Below are positions 16,289-24,078 of a DNA stretch of 49,380 bases, one piece after another. Numbering within the stretch: the first letter of the stretch is position 1; every line of letters starts with the position of its first letter. Below the pieces are notes generated by a model, which was not told where the DNA came from, ran no database searches, and saw nothing but the letters and a program-made list of their open reading frames with translations. The stretch comes from a virus, in IMG/VR virus record IMGVR_UViG_3300021602_000165, positions 1 to 49,380 of that record; one strand, 5' to 3'. The translations under genes were made by a program, and so were the position numbers.

Positions 16289-17348
16289 GAAGAGTCCTAG
16301 ATACTTTACCTGTGGCGTTGAGTGGTATTGCATCCACTTGTTCTACCAAGCTAGGTCTACAATGCTTACCCAGGCTAGATAAAAATACGCTAATACTGTC
16401 AGCATCGCAGGTGCCAACAAACAAACATTTAACAGTATCGGTACCAAATACAGCACATTCCACCAATCCATTGATTGATTGTAATAACTGTCGTTCTAGA
16501 CTGACTGGATTTAATTTTGATCCGCGAACATTTATTTGATCTTTGTGCCGGCCAAGTATCTTATAATATCCAGCATCGTCTTGCTCCGCCAAATCTCCGG
16601 TATCATACCATCTACTGCCCAATGTAACACCACTAAGGTGTAAGCGACCGTGTTCAATCTTGGCGATAACCCCATCTGGTAATCCAACTGTACCTATACG
16701 TTGTTCACCATGTAACGGGTTTGTGAAGCAATGGCTCATTGCTTCTGTCATACCAAATGCTTCTATTACAGGTACATTAAACTTATCCTGTAGTTTTATA
16801 TAAGTTTCGTTTGGTAGTGGCGCACTAGCAGATCTAATAAATCGTAAATGATCAAAGTTTAATCCGCCAATTGCATTAAGTATATCAGGAATAGCAGTAA
16901 TAAAGGTTGGCTTATATTCAGGCATTGTGCGTAGATCTTTAACTGTTATAAAATGAGTTTCACATTTGGCCATTTGTGTTGCCCAATAAAAGCCTTGGCC
17001 GTGTGCATGCCATAAACTCATTACACTAACATACCTATCGTTTGCTGTAAGGTCGTAAGAGTTAATGATAGTTTTAGCCATGTGATCTAATTGTGGTTGA
17101 CTAAAGCTACAAAATTTGCTATCCCCAGTGGTGCCAGACGTATACCAAAGCACACGTTCATTTGGGTATTTCTTCCCTTCTCTTGTTTTTTCCTCGGTCG
17201 CTGTTATAAGTAAACTCCAATCGGAATTTTCTAAAAGGTATCGATTCCGTGCGGCAGTTGCATTTGGGTTTAGAACCATAATGCTATAGTTGGGTAGGGT
17301 GGGAATGTAGTCTTGTGGATTGTCCACACACAGCACAGCACGTTTCAT
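16272..17348 (-). CDS. Minimal acyl-adenylate-forming ligase (AMP-binding family)
   Basis: 358 residues against 500-600 for typical members. All core motifs are present: A3 YTSGTTGDSK (69-78), A5 EAFGMTEAM near 196, A7 YDTGD (248-252), A8 GRHKDQINVRG near 266, and the catalytic Lys of A10 PLNATGKVSRT (K348). The missing part is the N-terminal region before A3. Family role: activates a carboxylate with ATP and passes it to a thiol or amine. There is no carrier-protein gene nearby, and the substrate is unknown. It opposes the DegT gene, so it could N-acylate an amino sugar (inference). Confidence 0.85.
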   Translation of the reverse strand: MKRAVLCVDNPQDYIPTLPNYSIMVLNPNATAARNRYLLENSDWSLLITATEEKTREGKKYPNERVLWYTSGTTGDSKFCSFSQPQLDHMAKTIINSYDLTANDRYVSVMSLWHAHGQGFYWATQMAKCETHFITVKDLRTMPEYKPTFITAIPDILNAIGGLNFDHLRFIRSASAPLPNETYIKLQDKFNVPVIEAFGMTEAMSHCFTNPLHGEQRIGTVGLPDGVIAKIEHGRLHLSGVTLGSRWYDTGDLAEQDDAGYYKILGRHKDQINVRGSKLNPVSLERQLLQSINGLVECAVFGTDTVKCLFVGTCDADSISVFLSSLGKHCRPSLVEQVDAIPLNATGKVSRTLLNSLY

Positions 17349-17394
17349 TTTGAGTAAACTTTATTTGAATTTATCACGTATTTATTCATAACTA

Positions 17395-17423
17395 TTGACA
17401 CTTAGATCTAAATACTATACAAT
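17395..17423 (+). promoter_or_regulatory. Sigma70-type promoter for folE
   Basis: TTGACA (17395-17400), 17-base spacer, TACAAT (17418-17423), in the 119-base gap between the divergent ligase and folE genes. CGGAG at 17457-17461 is the ribosome site. No clear promoter for the leftward ligase gene was seen in this gap. Confidence 0.8.
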
Positions 17424-17467
17424 AGTAAAATATTAAAGACATCCACGTCATTAACTCGGAGAAAACA

Positions 17468-18373
17468 TTGCAAAAGAAATTCGTTCCTATTTACACAGAT
17501 GTAGTAGATCGAACATTTAAACCACATCCAGTTTTGCATCCTACTCAACCAACCGAAGGCGAGAAGCAGGCGGCCGCATGGTTACAGGACGAGTTTTATG
17601 ACTTGGATAAAGATGAACCAACACAGGAGAGCACTTTGACAGAATCAGTAACATACCAAAACATAGACGAAAAGGGCTATGAAGAATGTAATCTAGCGGA
17701 TGCTATTCGCTTTAAGATGAAACGTGATAAGAAACGTTTTTGGGCAGGAGACAATATTAGTGATTACCTACACGAAGGTGACAAAGAAAAACTAATCAAT
17801 GAAGCAACTGAAGCATTTGAAAAAGTATTAGACACGTTGCTCATTGATCGCGAAAACGATCCTAACAGCAAGGGCACAGCCAAGCGACTGGCCAAGATGT
17901 ATTTCAACGAAGTAATGGGAGGTCGATATGATCCAGCACCAAATGCAACGGCTTTTCCAAATGATAGTGAAGGTAGATATGAAGGTATGTTGGTGGTACG
18001 TAGTGAGTTACGAAGCATGTGTAGCCATCACCATCAGCCTGTATCTGGTGTGGCTTATATCGGTATCATCGCTGCTAATAAATTAATTGGTCTCAGCAAG
18101 TATACTCGTATTGCTCAGTGGTGTGCTCGCCGTGGTACGTTACAAGAAGAACTATGTAACGACATTGCAAGAGAAATAATGAAGGCCACAGAAAGCGAAA
18201 ACGTAGCGGTTTATATCCAAGCGACCCATGGTTGTTGCGAAAACCGAGGCATTATGGCACATAGTTCGCTAACACAGACTACTGTACTTAAAGGTGCTTT
18301 CCAAACAGACTCTGGTACCAAGAAAGAGTTTATGGATAATATTAAACTACAGCAGGAATTTGCTCCAAGATAA
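17468..18373 (+). CDS. folE: GTP cyclohydrolase I (FolE)
   Basis: 301 residues; starts at TTG 17468 behind CGGAG. The catalytic domain (about 105-285) has MCSHHHQP with C185 and H188 as zinc ligands, IGLSKYTRI, QEELCNDIA, and a second Cys in THGCCENRG (C256/C257). Role: GTP to 7,8-dihydroneopterin triphosphate, the first step to 7-deazaguanines. About 100 extra N-terminal residues precede the core; E. coli FolE is 222 residues. Its own promoter and the distant queD/queE suggest separate control of pathway entry. Confidence 0.94.
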   Translation: MQKKFVPIYTDVVDRTFKPHPVLHPTQPTEGEKQAAAWLQDEFYDLDKDEPTQESTLTESVTYQNIDEKGYEECNLADAIRFKMKRDKKRFWAGDNISDYLHEGDKEKLINEATEAFEKVLDTLLIDRENDPNSKGTAKRLAKMYFNEVMGGRYDPAPNATAFPNDSEGRYEGMLVVRSELRSMCSHHHQPVSGVAYIGIIAANKLIGLSKYTRIAQWCARRGTLQEELCNDIAREIMKATESENVAVYIQATHGCCENRGIMAHSSLTQTTVLKGAFQTDSGTKKEFMDNIKLQQEFAPR

Positions 18374-19110
18374 TGAAAGTCCTAGTAAATGGTTCATGTT
18401 TTAACCGGGGTGGTATCCACGGCGAAGAATCGGGCTGGGTCGATCTACTACGTGATCAAACCGCATTTGAGATAGACAATTATAGTATGCGAAGTGCGGG
18501 TATTGATTATACAGTTGAATCAACTGTATCCATACTCACTAAACAAAAATACGATGCTGTTATTATAGTATGGCCGCAGATACATAAAGTCGATTTAAAA
18601 ACCGTCGATCCCATAAACTTTCCAAAGCACGAACGAACATCATACTATATTAGTAGACAAATAGAAAGAGCCAGTCTGATTAATCCAACCAGACAACATA
18701 TTGATCATTTACAATTTGATCAGCACTGGGTCTTTAATCAATACCCCAGTATAAGAACCAAGAATATAATCGATACTTGGTATAGTTTTTTACTATATAC
18801 CGATCATAAACAGGTGTTCACTGAAAATTTATTAAAAATATATATGCTCCAGCAACATCTAAAATCATTGGATATTCCGTTCTTGTTTTATTTTGGAAAG
18901 TACAGTTCGTTTGCCGCGGCGTATCAAAAACAAAATAAATTGTTCGATGAGAGATATGTTGATTTACAGTATAGTTTTATGGGTGTTGCAAAGAAAACAA
19001 AAGCATGGAATAAAAAATTATGGAAGTCTGGTATTAAAGGGCATCAAATGTTTTCAAAGATCGTGCAATATGGATTAACAAACTTACTAAAACAGAATGG
19101 ATTGATCTAA
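18373..19110 (+). CDS. SGNH-hydrolase-like protein (tentative)
   Basis: 245 residues beginning MKVLVNGSCFNRGG. This matches the opening strand and block I loop of the two SGNH-like proteins at 24079 and 24791, with the Ser preserved in GSC. YDAVIIVWPQIHKVD near 57-70 corresponds to the central strand. A C-terminal DxxH block is not evident, so hydrolase activity is uncertain. It overlaps folE by one base (TAATG). Confidence 0.4.
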   Translation: MKVLVNGSCFNRGGIHGEESGWVDLLRDQTAFEIDNYSMRSAGIDYTVESTVSILTKQKYDAVIIVWPQIHKVDLKTVDPINFPKHERTSYYISRQIERASLINPTRQHIDHLQFDQHWVFNQYPSIRTKNIIDTWYSFLLYTDHKQVFTENLLKIYMLQQHLKSLDIPFLFYFGKYSSFAAAYQKQNKLFDERYVDLQYSFMGVAKKTKAWNKKLWKSGIKGHQMFSKIVQYGLTNLLKQNGLI

Positions 19111-19111
19111 C

Positions 19112-19447
19112 ATGATTAAAGGATTACGAGGCGACCAAGGTATTACGGTTAGTGGTGGCGATACTGCTGTTCCTTATATCTACCCAAATACTACCATACC
19201 TATGACAGGTATGATGCGAGTCTGGGGGTCAGACATGCAGGTATTTGATGGTAGCCATTGGCTTAATATGAATTCCAGTTATGCCACCGCAAGTTTAGGT
19301 CCAGAATTACAAGTATTATTAAATTGGATACGACGCAAGATGATACAAGAACAAGACCTACAATCGCTCATGGAGAAACATCCAGGCCTTAAAGATGCCA
19401 AAGATCGCTATGAGATTATGTTAAAATTAGTCACGGATCATAACTAA
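19112..19447 (+). CDS. Conserved phage protein with virion-like motif
   Basis: 111 residues. The N-terminal half (GLRGDQGITVSGGDTAVPY, MRVWGSDMQVFDGSHWLNM) resembles short repeats in phage tail-associated proteins of the type VFDGSxWLNM. The C-terminal half is helical. Not clearly structural; function unknown. Confidence 0.55.
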   Translation: MIKGLRGDQGITVSGGDTAVPYIYPNTTIPMTGMMRVWGSDMQVFDGSHWLNMNSSYATASLGPELQVLLNWIRRKMIQEQDLQSLMEKHPGLKDAKDRYEIMLKLVTDHN

Positions 19448-19770
19448 TGATCCCGTTGCCGCCCGGGTGTAAGGTATCGTACGAAATACGTTTTTTAGTA
19501 CCAGAACTAACAGATGAAATAGGTGAATGGTTTAATATGATTGGTGGTCATGCCGGTGCGATCGAAGAGTTTGACTATCGAGGTCGCAAACATATAGTAA
19601 AACAAGTACAATACGGTAAGGCAAAACCAAGCTACGTTACTAAAGATGGTACTGGACTTACCTTAATTCGTTTTACTGGCGAAGATGCAAGCACAGCCAG
19701 TGTATTTTTATTAAAATTTATGGAAAAGATTCAGAGTCACAATTTTAACATATATAAGGATGGAAAATAG
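19447..19770 (+). CDS. Unknown small protein
   Basis: 107 residues, starting on the last A of the upstream TAA. Features are YEIRFLVPELTDEIGEWF and a C-terminal helix VFLLKFMEKIQSHNFN. Mixed alpha/beta. No family recognised; tiling with both neighbours supports translation. Confidence 0.6.
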   Translation: MIPLPPGCKVSYEIRFLVPELTDEIGEWFNMIGGHAGAIEEFDYRGRKHIVKQVQYGKAKPSYVTKDGTGLTLIRFTGEDASTASVFLLKFMEKIQSHNFNIYKDGK

Positions 19771-19771
19771 C

Positions 19772-20341
19772 ATGACTATTAATAAAGTGTACTACACAGA
19801 TAAAACAATTAAAAGCTGGATGCACGACATTATTCAAACAATGTACGCTGACGATTTTAAACCCGATTACATTGTGGGTATCACTCGCGGCGGCCTGACT
19901 CCTGCATCTATGCTTAGTTACTACTTAAGAACGCCAATGGTTGCGCTAGATGTTAGTTTCCGAGAAGACTCCGAAGTAGGACAAGAAAGTAATTTGTGGT
20001 TAGCCGAAGAAGCGTTCGGATATGTTTCTTCCATTGATCAAGATGGCATGGAAGATCCAGGTGACAAACCAAACTATGCGTTAAATGCTAAAAATATTCT
20101 TATCGTTGACGACATCAATGATACCGGACGTACACTACAATGGATTAAAGATGATTGGGAAAGTGGTTGTCTTCCAACTAACGAAAGATGGGAAGGCGTC
20201 TGGCACAATAATGTAAGATTTGCTGTAATGATTAATAACGAAGCAAGTGAGTTCAAAAATATTGACTATGCAGGGTTGCATATCAATAAACTTGAAGAAC
20301 CAATTTGGTGTGTATTTCCGTGGGAAGAATGGTGGCGTTAA
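19772..20341 (+). CDS. Phosphoribosyltransferase-family protein
   Basis: 189 residues from ATG 19772 (an in-frame ATG at 19760 has no space for a ribosome site). The PRPP-binding signature is NILIVDDINDTGRTL near 107-121, and YIVGITRGGLTPASML near 30 matches the pyrophosphate loop. Type I PRTases exchange a base for pyrophosphate on PRPP. Acceptor base unknown; a purine or deazapurine salvage role would fit the neighbours but is inference. Confidence 0.82.
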   Translation: MTINKVYYTDKTIKSWMHDIIQTMYADDFKPDYIVGITRGGLTPASMLSYYLRTPMVALDVSFREDSEVGQESNLWLAEEAFGYVSSIDQDGMEDPGDKPNYALNAKNILIVDDINDTGRTLQWIKDDWESGCLPTNERWEGVWHNNVRFAVMINNEASEFKNIDYAGLHINKLEEPIWCVFPWEEWWR

Positions 20342-20676
20342 AAGAGTTTTACTTAGACGAAAGTCTTGAGTGGAATGTAACCACTCACACCGAATACAAT
20401 AGTTATATAGATAAAGATATTGTTACGAACGAAGATTTGATTGAAGTACTTAAAGGCAAAGGTATCATCCGTACAATTGGCAGTGACGATGGCCCGGAAT
20501 TTAAAGCACTACGCAATCAACTAGAAGAACTAGGTTACATTAAATGTCAGCGTGGTTGGTGGAATGGTGATCGTGTTGTAAAACCATTTCAGTTAAATGG
20601 ATTAAAGTTTAAAAAGAACGAGCAATTTTTATCAGGAGCAGCAATGAAGTCTCATTTAGAATTTTTAAGGAGATAA
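20329..20676 (+). CDS. Unknown small protein
   Basis: 115 residues from ATG 20329, overlapping the phosphoribosyltransferase by 13 bases. Lys-rich C-terminus (LKFKKNEQF...HLEFLRR). A LGYIKCQRGWWNGDRVV segment suggests a winged-helix-like turn, but no family is recognised. Confidence 0.6.
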   Translation: MVALKEFYLDESLEWNVTTHTEYNSYIDKDIVTNEDLIEVLKGKGIIRTIGSDDGPEFKALRNQLEELGYIKCQRGWWNGDRVVKPFQLNGLKFKKNEQFLSGAAMKSHLEFLRR

Positions 20677-20689
20677 ATAGTTATATCCC

Positions 20690-20732
20690 CAGAATAGCGG
20701 TCTTCGGCGTTCATCCCGCTTTACAAATTCTG
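20690..20732 (+). promoter_or_regulatory. Bulged hairpin upstream of queD
   Basis: CAGAAT+AGCGG (20690-20700) pairs with CCGCT (20716-20720) and, after a 6-base bulge, ATTCTG (20727-20732). It overlaps the -35 box of the queD promoter, so it is either a weak terminator for readthrough RNA or a DNA-level operator. Confidence 0.3.
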
Positions 20733-20748
20733 CCGCCTATGCTACACT
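20720..20748 (+). promoter_or_regulatory. Sigma70-type promoter for queD operon
   Basis: TTTACA (20720-20725), 17-base spacer ending TGC, TACACT (20743-20748). Then AGGAG 18 to 14 bases before and ATG at 20767. Confidence 0.65.
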
Positions 20749-20766
20749 TAACATAGGAGAATAGTT

Positions 20767-21246
20767 ATGGCAAAGAAATATTTTAGTACTAAAACGTATA
20801 GGCAAATTGGTCCAGTTGCATACCGACAGTGGAGAGCAGATAGCCATTGTAATCAGATTCACGGATATGCAATGAGTTTCCATTTTGAATTTGAAGCTGA
20901 TACACTGGATGCCCGTAATTGGGTTACTGACTTTGGTGGACTAAAGCCGCTAAAGGAACATTTAGAAGATTGGTTTGATCATACATTGCTAGTTGCACAA
21001 GATGATCCAATGCGTGAACATTTGCTGGAACTTGGTAGACTTAAACTTGCCAAGATCACAGAAGTTGAAAAGACTGGTTGCGAAGGCATCGCAGACTTCT
21101 TGTACGAATACATTAATACAATTTTTTTACCAAACTGTGGTGCGGAAGAAGCTAAACGTGTTTGGTGTTGTAAGGTAGAAGTAAGAGAAACCGACAGCAA
21201 TATGGCTGGACGTAAAGGTCACAGGGAAGATCGAGAATTTGATTAA
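20767..21246 (+). CDS. queD: 6-carboxy-tetrahydropterin synthase (QueD)
   Basis: 159-residue T-fold enzyme of the phage type. ADSHCNQIHGY gives zinc-site His residues (H27, H32) and C28, WVTDFGGLK is the family strand, FDHTLL supplies the catalytic Asp-His pair (D71, H72), GCEGIADFL has the PTxE-like Glu (E106) and VEVRET the substrate-anchoring Glu (E141). The usual HGH is HGY here. Role: dihydroneopterin triphosphate to 6-carboxy-tetrahydropterin. First gene of an operon leading to QueE. Confidence 0.88.
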   Translation: MAKKYFSTKTYRQIGPVAYRQWRADSHCNQIHGYAMSFHFEFEADTLDARNWVTDFGGLKPLKEHLEDWFDHTLLVAQDDPMREHLLELGRLKLAKITEVEKTGCEGIADFLYEYINTIFLPNCGAEEAKRVWCCKVEVRETDSNMAGRKGHREDREFD

Positions 21247-22097
21247 TGGAATCCTCTGATATAAATTGGTTACATGTAGAGGCTAGTTCAAGGTGCAATG
21301 CATGGTGCCCGGCATGTCCACGTAACAAATCCGGTTACGGACTTGCTGATGGACTAGTTGAAACAGACTTGACTGTAGACCAATTTAAATCAGTTCTGGC
21401 TACGTTACCCAATTTAACTAGTATACAATTTTGTGGTAATCATGGTGATCCAATTATTTCAAAAAATATATTAGAATTGATTGACGTTGCAATAGATTAT
21501 TCTAAACAAATACAGATACAAATACATACCAATGGCAGTTTACGTTCTAAGTCGTGGTGGGCTAATCTAGCAAATATGTTATCTAAGGTCAAACATGAAG
21601 TTTGGTTTGGATTAGATGGACTACTGGGTGTACATGAAATCTATCGGCAAGGAACGTCGTTTAACAAAGTTATAGAAAATGCCACTAGCTTTATTGATAA
21701 CGGAGGTTATGCTGTTTGGCAATTTATACCCTATGGGCATAATGAACATCAGACTAAAGACTGTCATCGTATGAGTCAAAAATTAGGATTTAAAAAATTC
21801 CAATTGGCTAAACTACATCGTCGAAATACTGTTGCAAAACACTTTCAAACAGGCAATGAATTTATATTAGAAGCACCTAAACAATTTCAAGATATCATTC
21901 GTGTGGTTAAGGATTACAAAACGGTTGATGTTAAAAATTGTATGCATTTTTCATATCCAAGTGTGTATTTGTCGGCCCAGGGCAAACTTAGCACCTGTTG
22001 TTATCAATCTAAAAATAACGTTGACAATGTAAATGATTTGTTATATACTATGCAAGACTTATCAAATCGTATTTGTCTATATAGCTGTGGATCTTAA
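21246..22097 (+). CDS. Radical SAM protein with SPASM-like C-terminus
   Basis: 283 residues. RCNAWCPACPR gives a CX3CX2C cluster site near 17-24. GNHGDP near 63 occupies the place of the GGEP motif, and IHTNGS near 97 is a typical radical SAM strand. Late Cys residues in NCMHF, STCCY and CLYSC suggest a second Fe-S site as in SPASM proteins. The substrate is unknown. It lies between queD and queE and overlaps queD by one base, so a tailoring step on a deazapurine or a peptide is possible. Confidence 0.82.
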   Translation: MESSDINWLHVEASSRCNAWCPACPRNKSGYGLADGLVETDLTVDQFKSVLATLPNLTSIQFCGNHGDPIISKNILELIDVAIDYSKQIQIQIHTNGSLRSKSWWANLANMLSKVKHEVWFGLDGLLGVHEIYRQGTSFNKVIENATSFIDNGGYAVWQFIPYGHNEHQTKDCHRMSQKLGFKKFQLAKLHRRNTVAKHFQTGNEFILEAPKQFQDIIRVVKDYKTVDVKNCMHFSYPSVYLSAQGKLSTCCYQSKNNVDNVNDLLYTMQDLSNRICLYSCGS

Positions 22098-22119
22098 TAA
22101 ACGAATATAAAGAGGCCAA

Positions 22120-22392
22120 ATGAACAATAAGATTAAAGAAGCACTGGGAATACTCCAGGAAGAATGCGCCGAAGTTATTGTAGAAGTTAGTAAATGCAAT
22201 CGCTTTGGTATGGATAGTAATCACTATAAAACTGGATTGAAGCATAGTATTATGCTTGAAACAGAAATTGGTGATATGTTAGCATTAGTTGATATCCTAA
22301 TTGAGCAAGGCGTACTTGATGTAGATGGATTGGAAGTAGCCAAGGAAAATAAGAAGCAAAAACTTAAACAATGGTCAAGCATATATGAGTAA
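22120..22392 (+). CDS. MazG-like NTP pyrophosphohydrolase
   Basis: 90 residues, all helical. The metal-binding pattern is seen as LQEECAEVIVEVSK (ExxE-type) and LETEIGDMLALVD (ExxD). All-alpha NTP pyrophosphatases hydrolyse (d)NTPs to NMP and pyrophosphate. In phages they are proposed to adjust nucleotide pools. AGAGG ribosome site; overlaps queE by 8 bases. Confidence 0.78.
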   Translation: MNNKIKEALGILQEECAEVIVEVSKCNRFGMDSNHYKTGLKHSIMLETEIGDMLALVDILIEQGVLDVDGLEVAKENKKQKLKQWSSIYE

Positions 22393-23245
22393 AATTAAAG
22401 TATCAGAACTATTTTATAGTTTACAAGGCGAAGGGCGATTTATCGGAGTACCAAGTGTATTCCTTAGAACCTATGGTTGTAATTTTACTTGTAGTGGGTT
22501 TGGTTGCAAGCCCGGGGAAAAATCAACTGAAGCAGATGAAGTTGCTAAAGTAGTTAACAAGTACGATACATTCTTGAGTTTGCCATTGGTTAATACTGGA
22601 TGCGATAGCTATGCAAGTTGGCATCCAGGATTTAAACATCTCAGTCCAACTGTAACAACAGAAGACCTAGTAAATCAAATGTTGGCGTTAACCCCAAATA
22701 ATAAATGGGTGCAGAATAACGGCAATGATGTACATCTTGTTATAACAGGTGGTGAGCCATTGCTAGGTTGGCAACGTGCTTATCCAGAGTTATTGTCGCA
22801 TCCTAAGATGGCCGATTTAAAGAACATCACATTTGAAACAAACGGCACCCAGGAATTGCACGAAGACTTTAGGGACTACTTAATTGATTGGGCAGAAGGC
22901 CCCGGGCGAGAAGTTACGTTTAGTGTCAGTGCCAAGTTAAGTGCGTCAGGTGAAACATGGGAAGATGCTATCAAGCCAAAGATTGTTAATATATATCAGA
23001 CATATGGCCATGTTTATCTTAAGTTTGTTGTTGAAACACAAGACCATGTTAACGAAGCAGTCAAGGCAGTTGATGCCTTTAGACATGATGGATTTAAGGG
23101 TGTGGTATACTTAATGCCGCAAGGTGGAGTTGTTGACCCATACGAATCTAACAAACTAAACATTGCCAATATTTGTGTTGAGCATGGATTTAACTATAGT
23201 CCAAGACTGCATGTTGATTTGTGGGGCAATGGTTGGGGTAAATGA
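22385..23245 (+). CDS. queE: 7-carboxy-7-deazaguanine synthase (QueE)
   Basis: 286-residue radical SAM enzyme. FYSLQGEGRFIGVPSVFLR is the QueE opening, followed by GCNFTCSGFGC (C32, C36, C41), TGGEPLL near 121 and FETNGT near 149. The spacing CX3CX4C departs from the canonical CX3CX2C; C73 (TGCDSYASW) is an alternative third ligand, as in QueE variants with extended cluster loops. Role: 6-carboxy-tetrahydropterin to 7-carboxy-7-deazaguanine using SAM and Mg. Confidence 0.9.
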   Translation: MSKIKVSELFYSLQGEGRFIGVPSVFLRTYGCNFTCSGFGCKPGEKSTEADEVAKVVNKYDTFLSLPLVNTGCDSYASWHPGFKHLSPTVTTEDLVNQMLALTPNNKWVQNNGNDVHLVITGGEPLLGWQRAYPELLSHPKMADLKNITFETNGTQELHEDFRDYLIDWAEGPGREVTFSVSAKLSASGETWEDAIKPKIVNIYQTYGHVYLKFVVETQDHVNEAVKAVDAFRHDGFKGVVYLMPQGGVVDPYESNKLNIANICVEHGFNYSPRLHVDLWGNGWGK

Positions 23246-23511
23246 TGGGCGCAGGATATCACGGCAAAGTTCTATTGGCAAATGACCGATGGAATGACGA
23301 AGCATTCCATAGTCGTGCGTATTGGCGATTACGTTTTATGTGGCTTCCAAAACGTAGTGCTATAACTGGTCGTCGGCTATGGTTGCGTTTTGTATACGAA
23401 GGTACTGCAATGTGGGCAGGGCCCGGCGATCCTGTTTTTGAGTTTAGATACCACGAGCCCACCGAACATATTATTTGGCAACTAAAAGGAAATTACAATG
23501 GGAATATTTGA
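23242..23511 (+). CDS. Unknown small basic protein
   Basis: 89 residues, rich in Trp and Arg (YWRLRFMWLPKR, LWLRFVYEG). It overlaps queE by 4 bases (ATGATG gives two possible starts) and the next gene by 14. Mostly beta by eye. No family recognised. Confidence 0.55.
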   Translation: MMGAGYHGKVLLANDRWNDEAFHSRAYWRLRFMWLPKRSAITGRRLWLRFVYEGTAMWAGPGDPVFEFRYHEPTEHIIWQLKGNYNGNI

Positions 23512-23887
23512 TCGATTTAAAAAGAAGCCAGCTATAGTCAAGATAACAGAAACACCAAAGGCTAAAAAGTCTGCAAAAACAGACAAAGAAATTGCCACAG
23601 AAAAAGGATTGCCTTGGGTTGCTGTACTAAGTGTAGATCTTGATCCTGAAAATATTGGCAATGGCGCATTTGAGCTAGATTGGAACGATAAGTTTATCAC
23701 TAACTTAGTACGTGCTGGTTACGAAGGTAAATCAGATACCGACATGGTTGATCGTTGGTTTGCAGAAGTTTGCCGTAATGTAATTGCAGAAAATTACGAA
23801 CAATGGGAAGCCAATCAACCAATGGATGCTAGACCAAGAATTATTGACCGCAAAGATATTGGCGGCGGAAAAACGGAGGTAAGTTAA
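23498..23887 (+). CDS. Conserved T4-like/cyanophage-type hypothetical protein
   Basis: 129 residues with an AAGGAA site. A Lys-rich N-terminus is followed by KEIATEKGLPWVAVLSVDLD, NGAFELDWNDKFI and GYEGKSDTDMVDRWFAEVCR. I recognise this arrangement as widespread in T4-superfamily marine phages; role unknown. Confidence 0.7.
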   Translation: MGIFDRFKKKPAIVKITETPKAKKSAKTDKEIATEKGLPWVAVLSVDLDPENIGNGAFELDWNDKFITNLVRAGYEGKSDTDMVDRWFAEVCRNVIAENYEQWEANQPMDARPRIIDRKDIGGGKTEVS

Positions 23888-24075
23888 TGACTAATAAACC
23901 AGATACAACAACAGACGAAGCTCTTGCAACATTTTTAGCCAACGGCGGGGTTATTCAACAAATTGAACGCAATGTTAGCGGACATGTTGAAGGACAAACA
24001 TATTGGGGTATGCCAAAGAAAGCTGGTAGACCGCCAGCTGGTAATATCAATGATAAGGCTCCCAAGGAAGAGTAA
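23887..24075 (+). CDS. Small unknown protein
   Basis: 62 residues, starting on the A of the upstream TAA. EALATFLANGGVIQQIERN is followed by a flexible tail with KKAGRPPAG, an AT-hook-like GRP core, so DNA binding is conceivable. No family assigned. Confidence 0.55.
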   Translation: MTNKPDTTTDEALATFLANGGVIQQIERNVSGHVEGQTYWGMPKKAGRPPAGNINDKAPKEE

Positions 24076-24078
24076 GTA

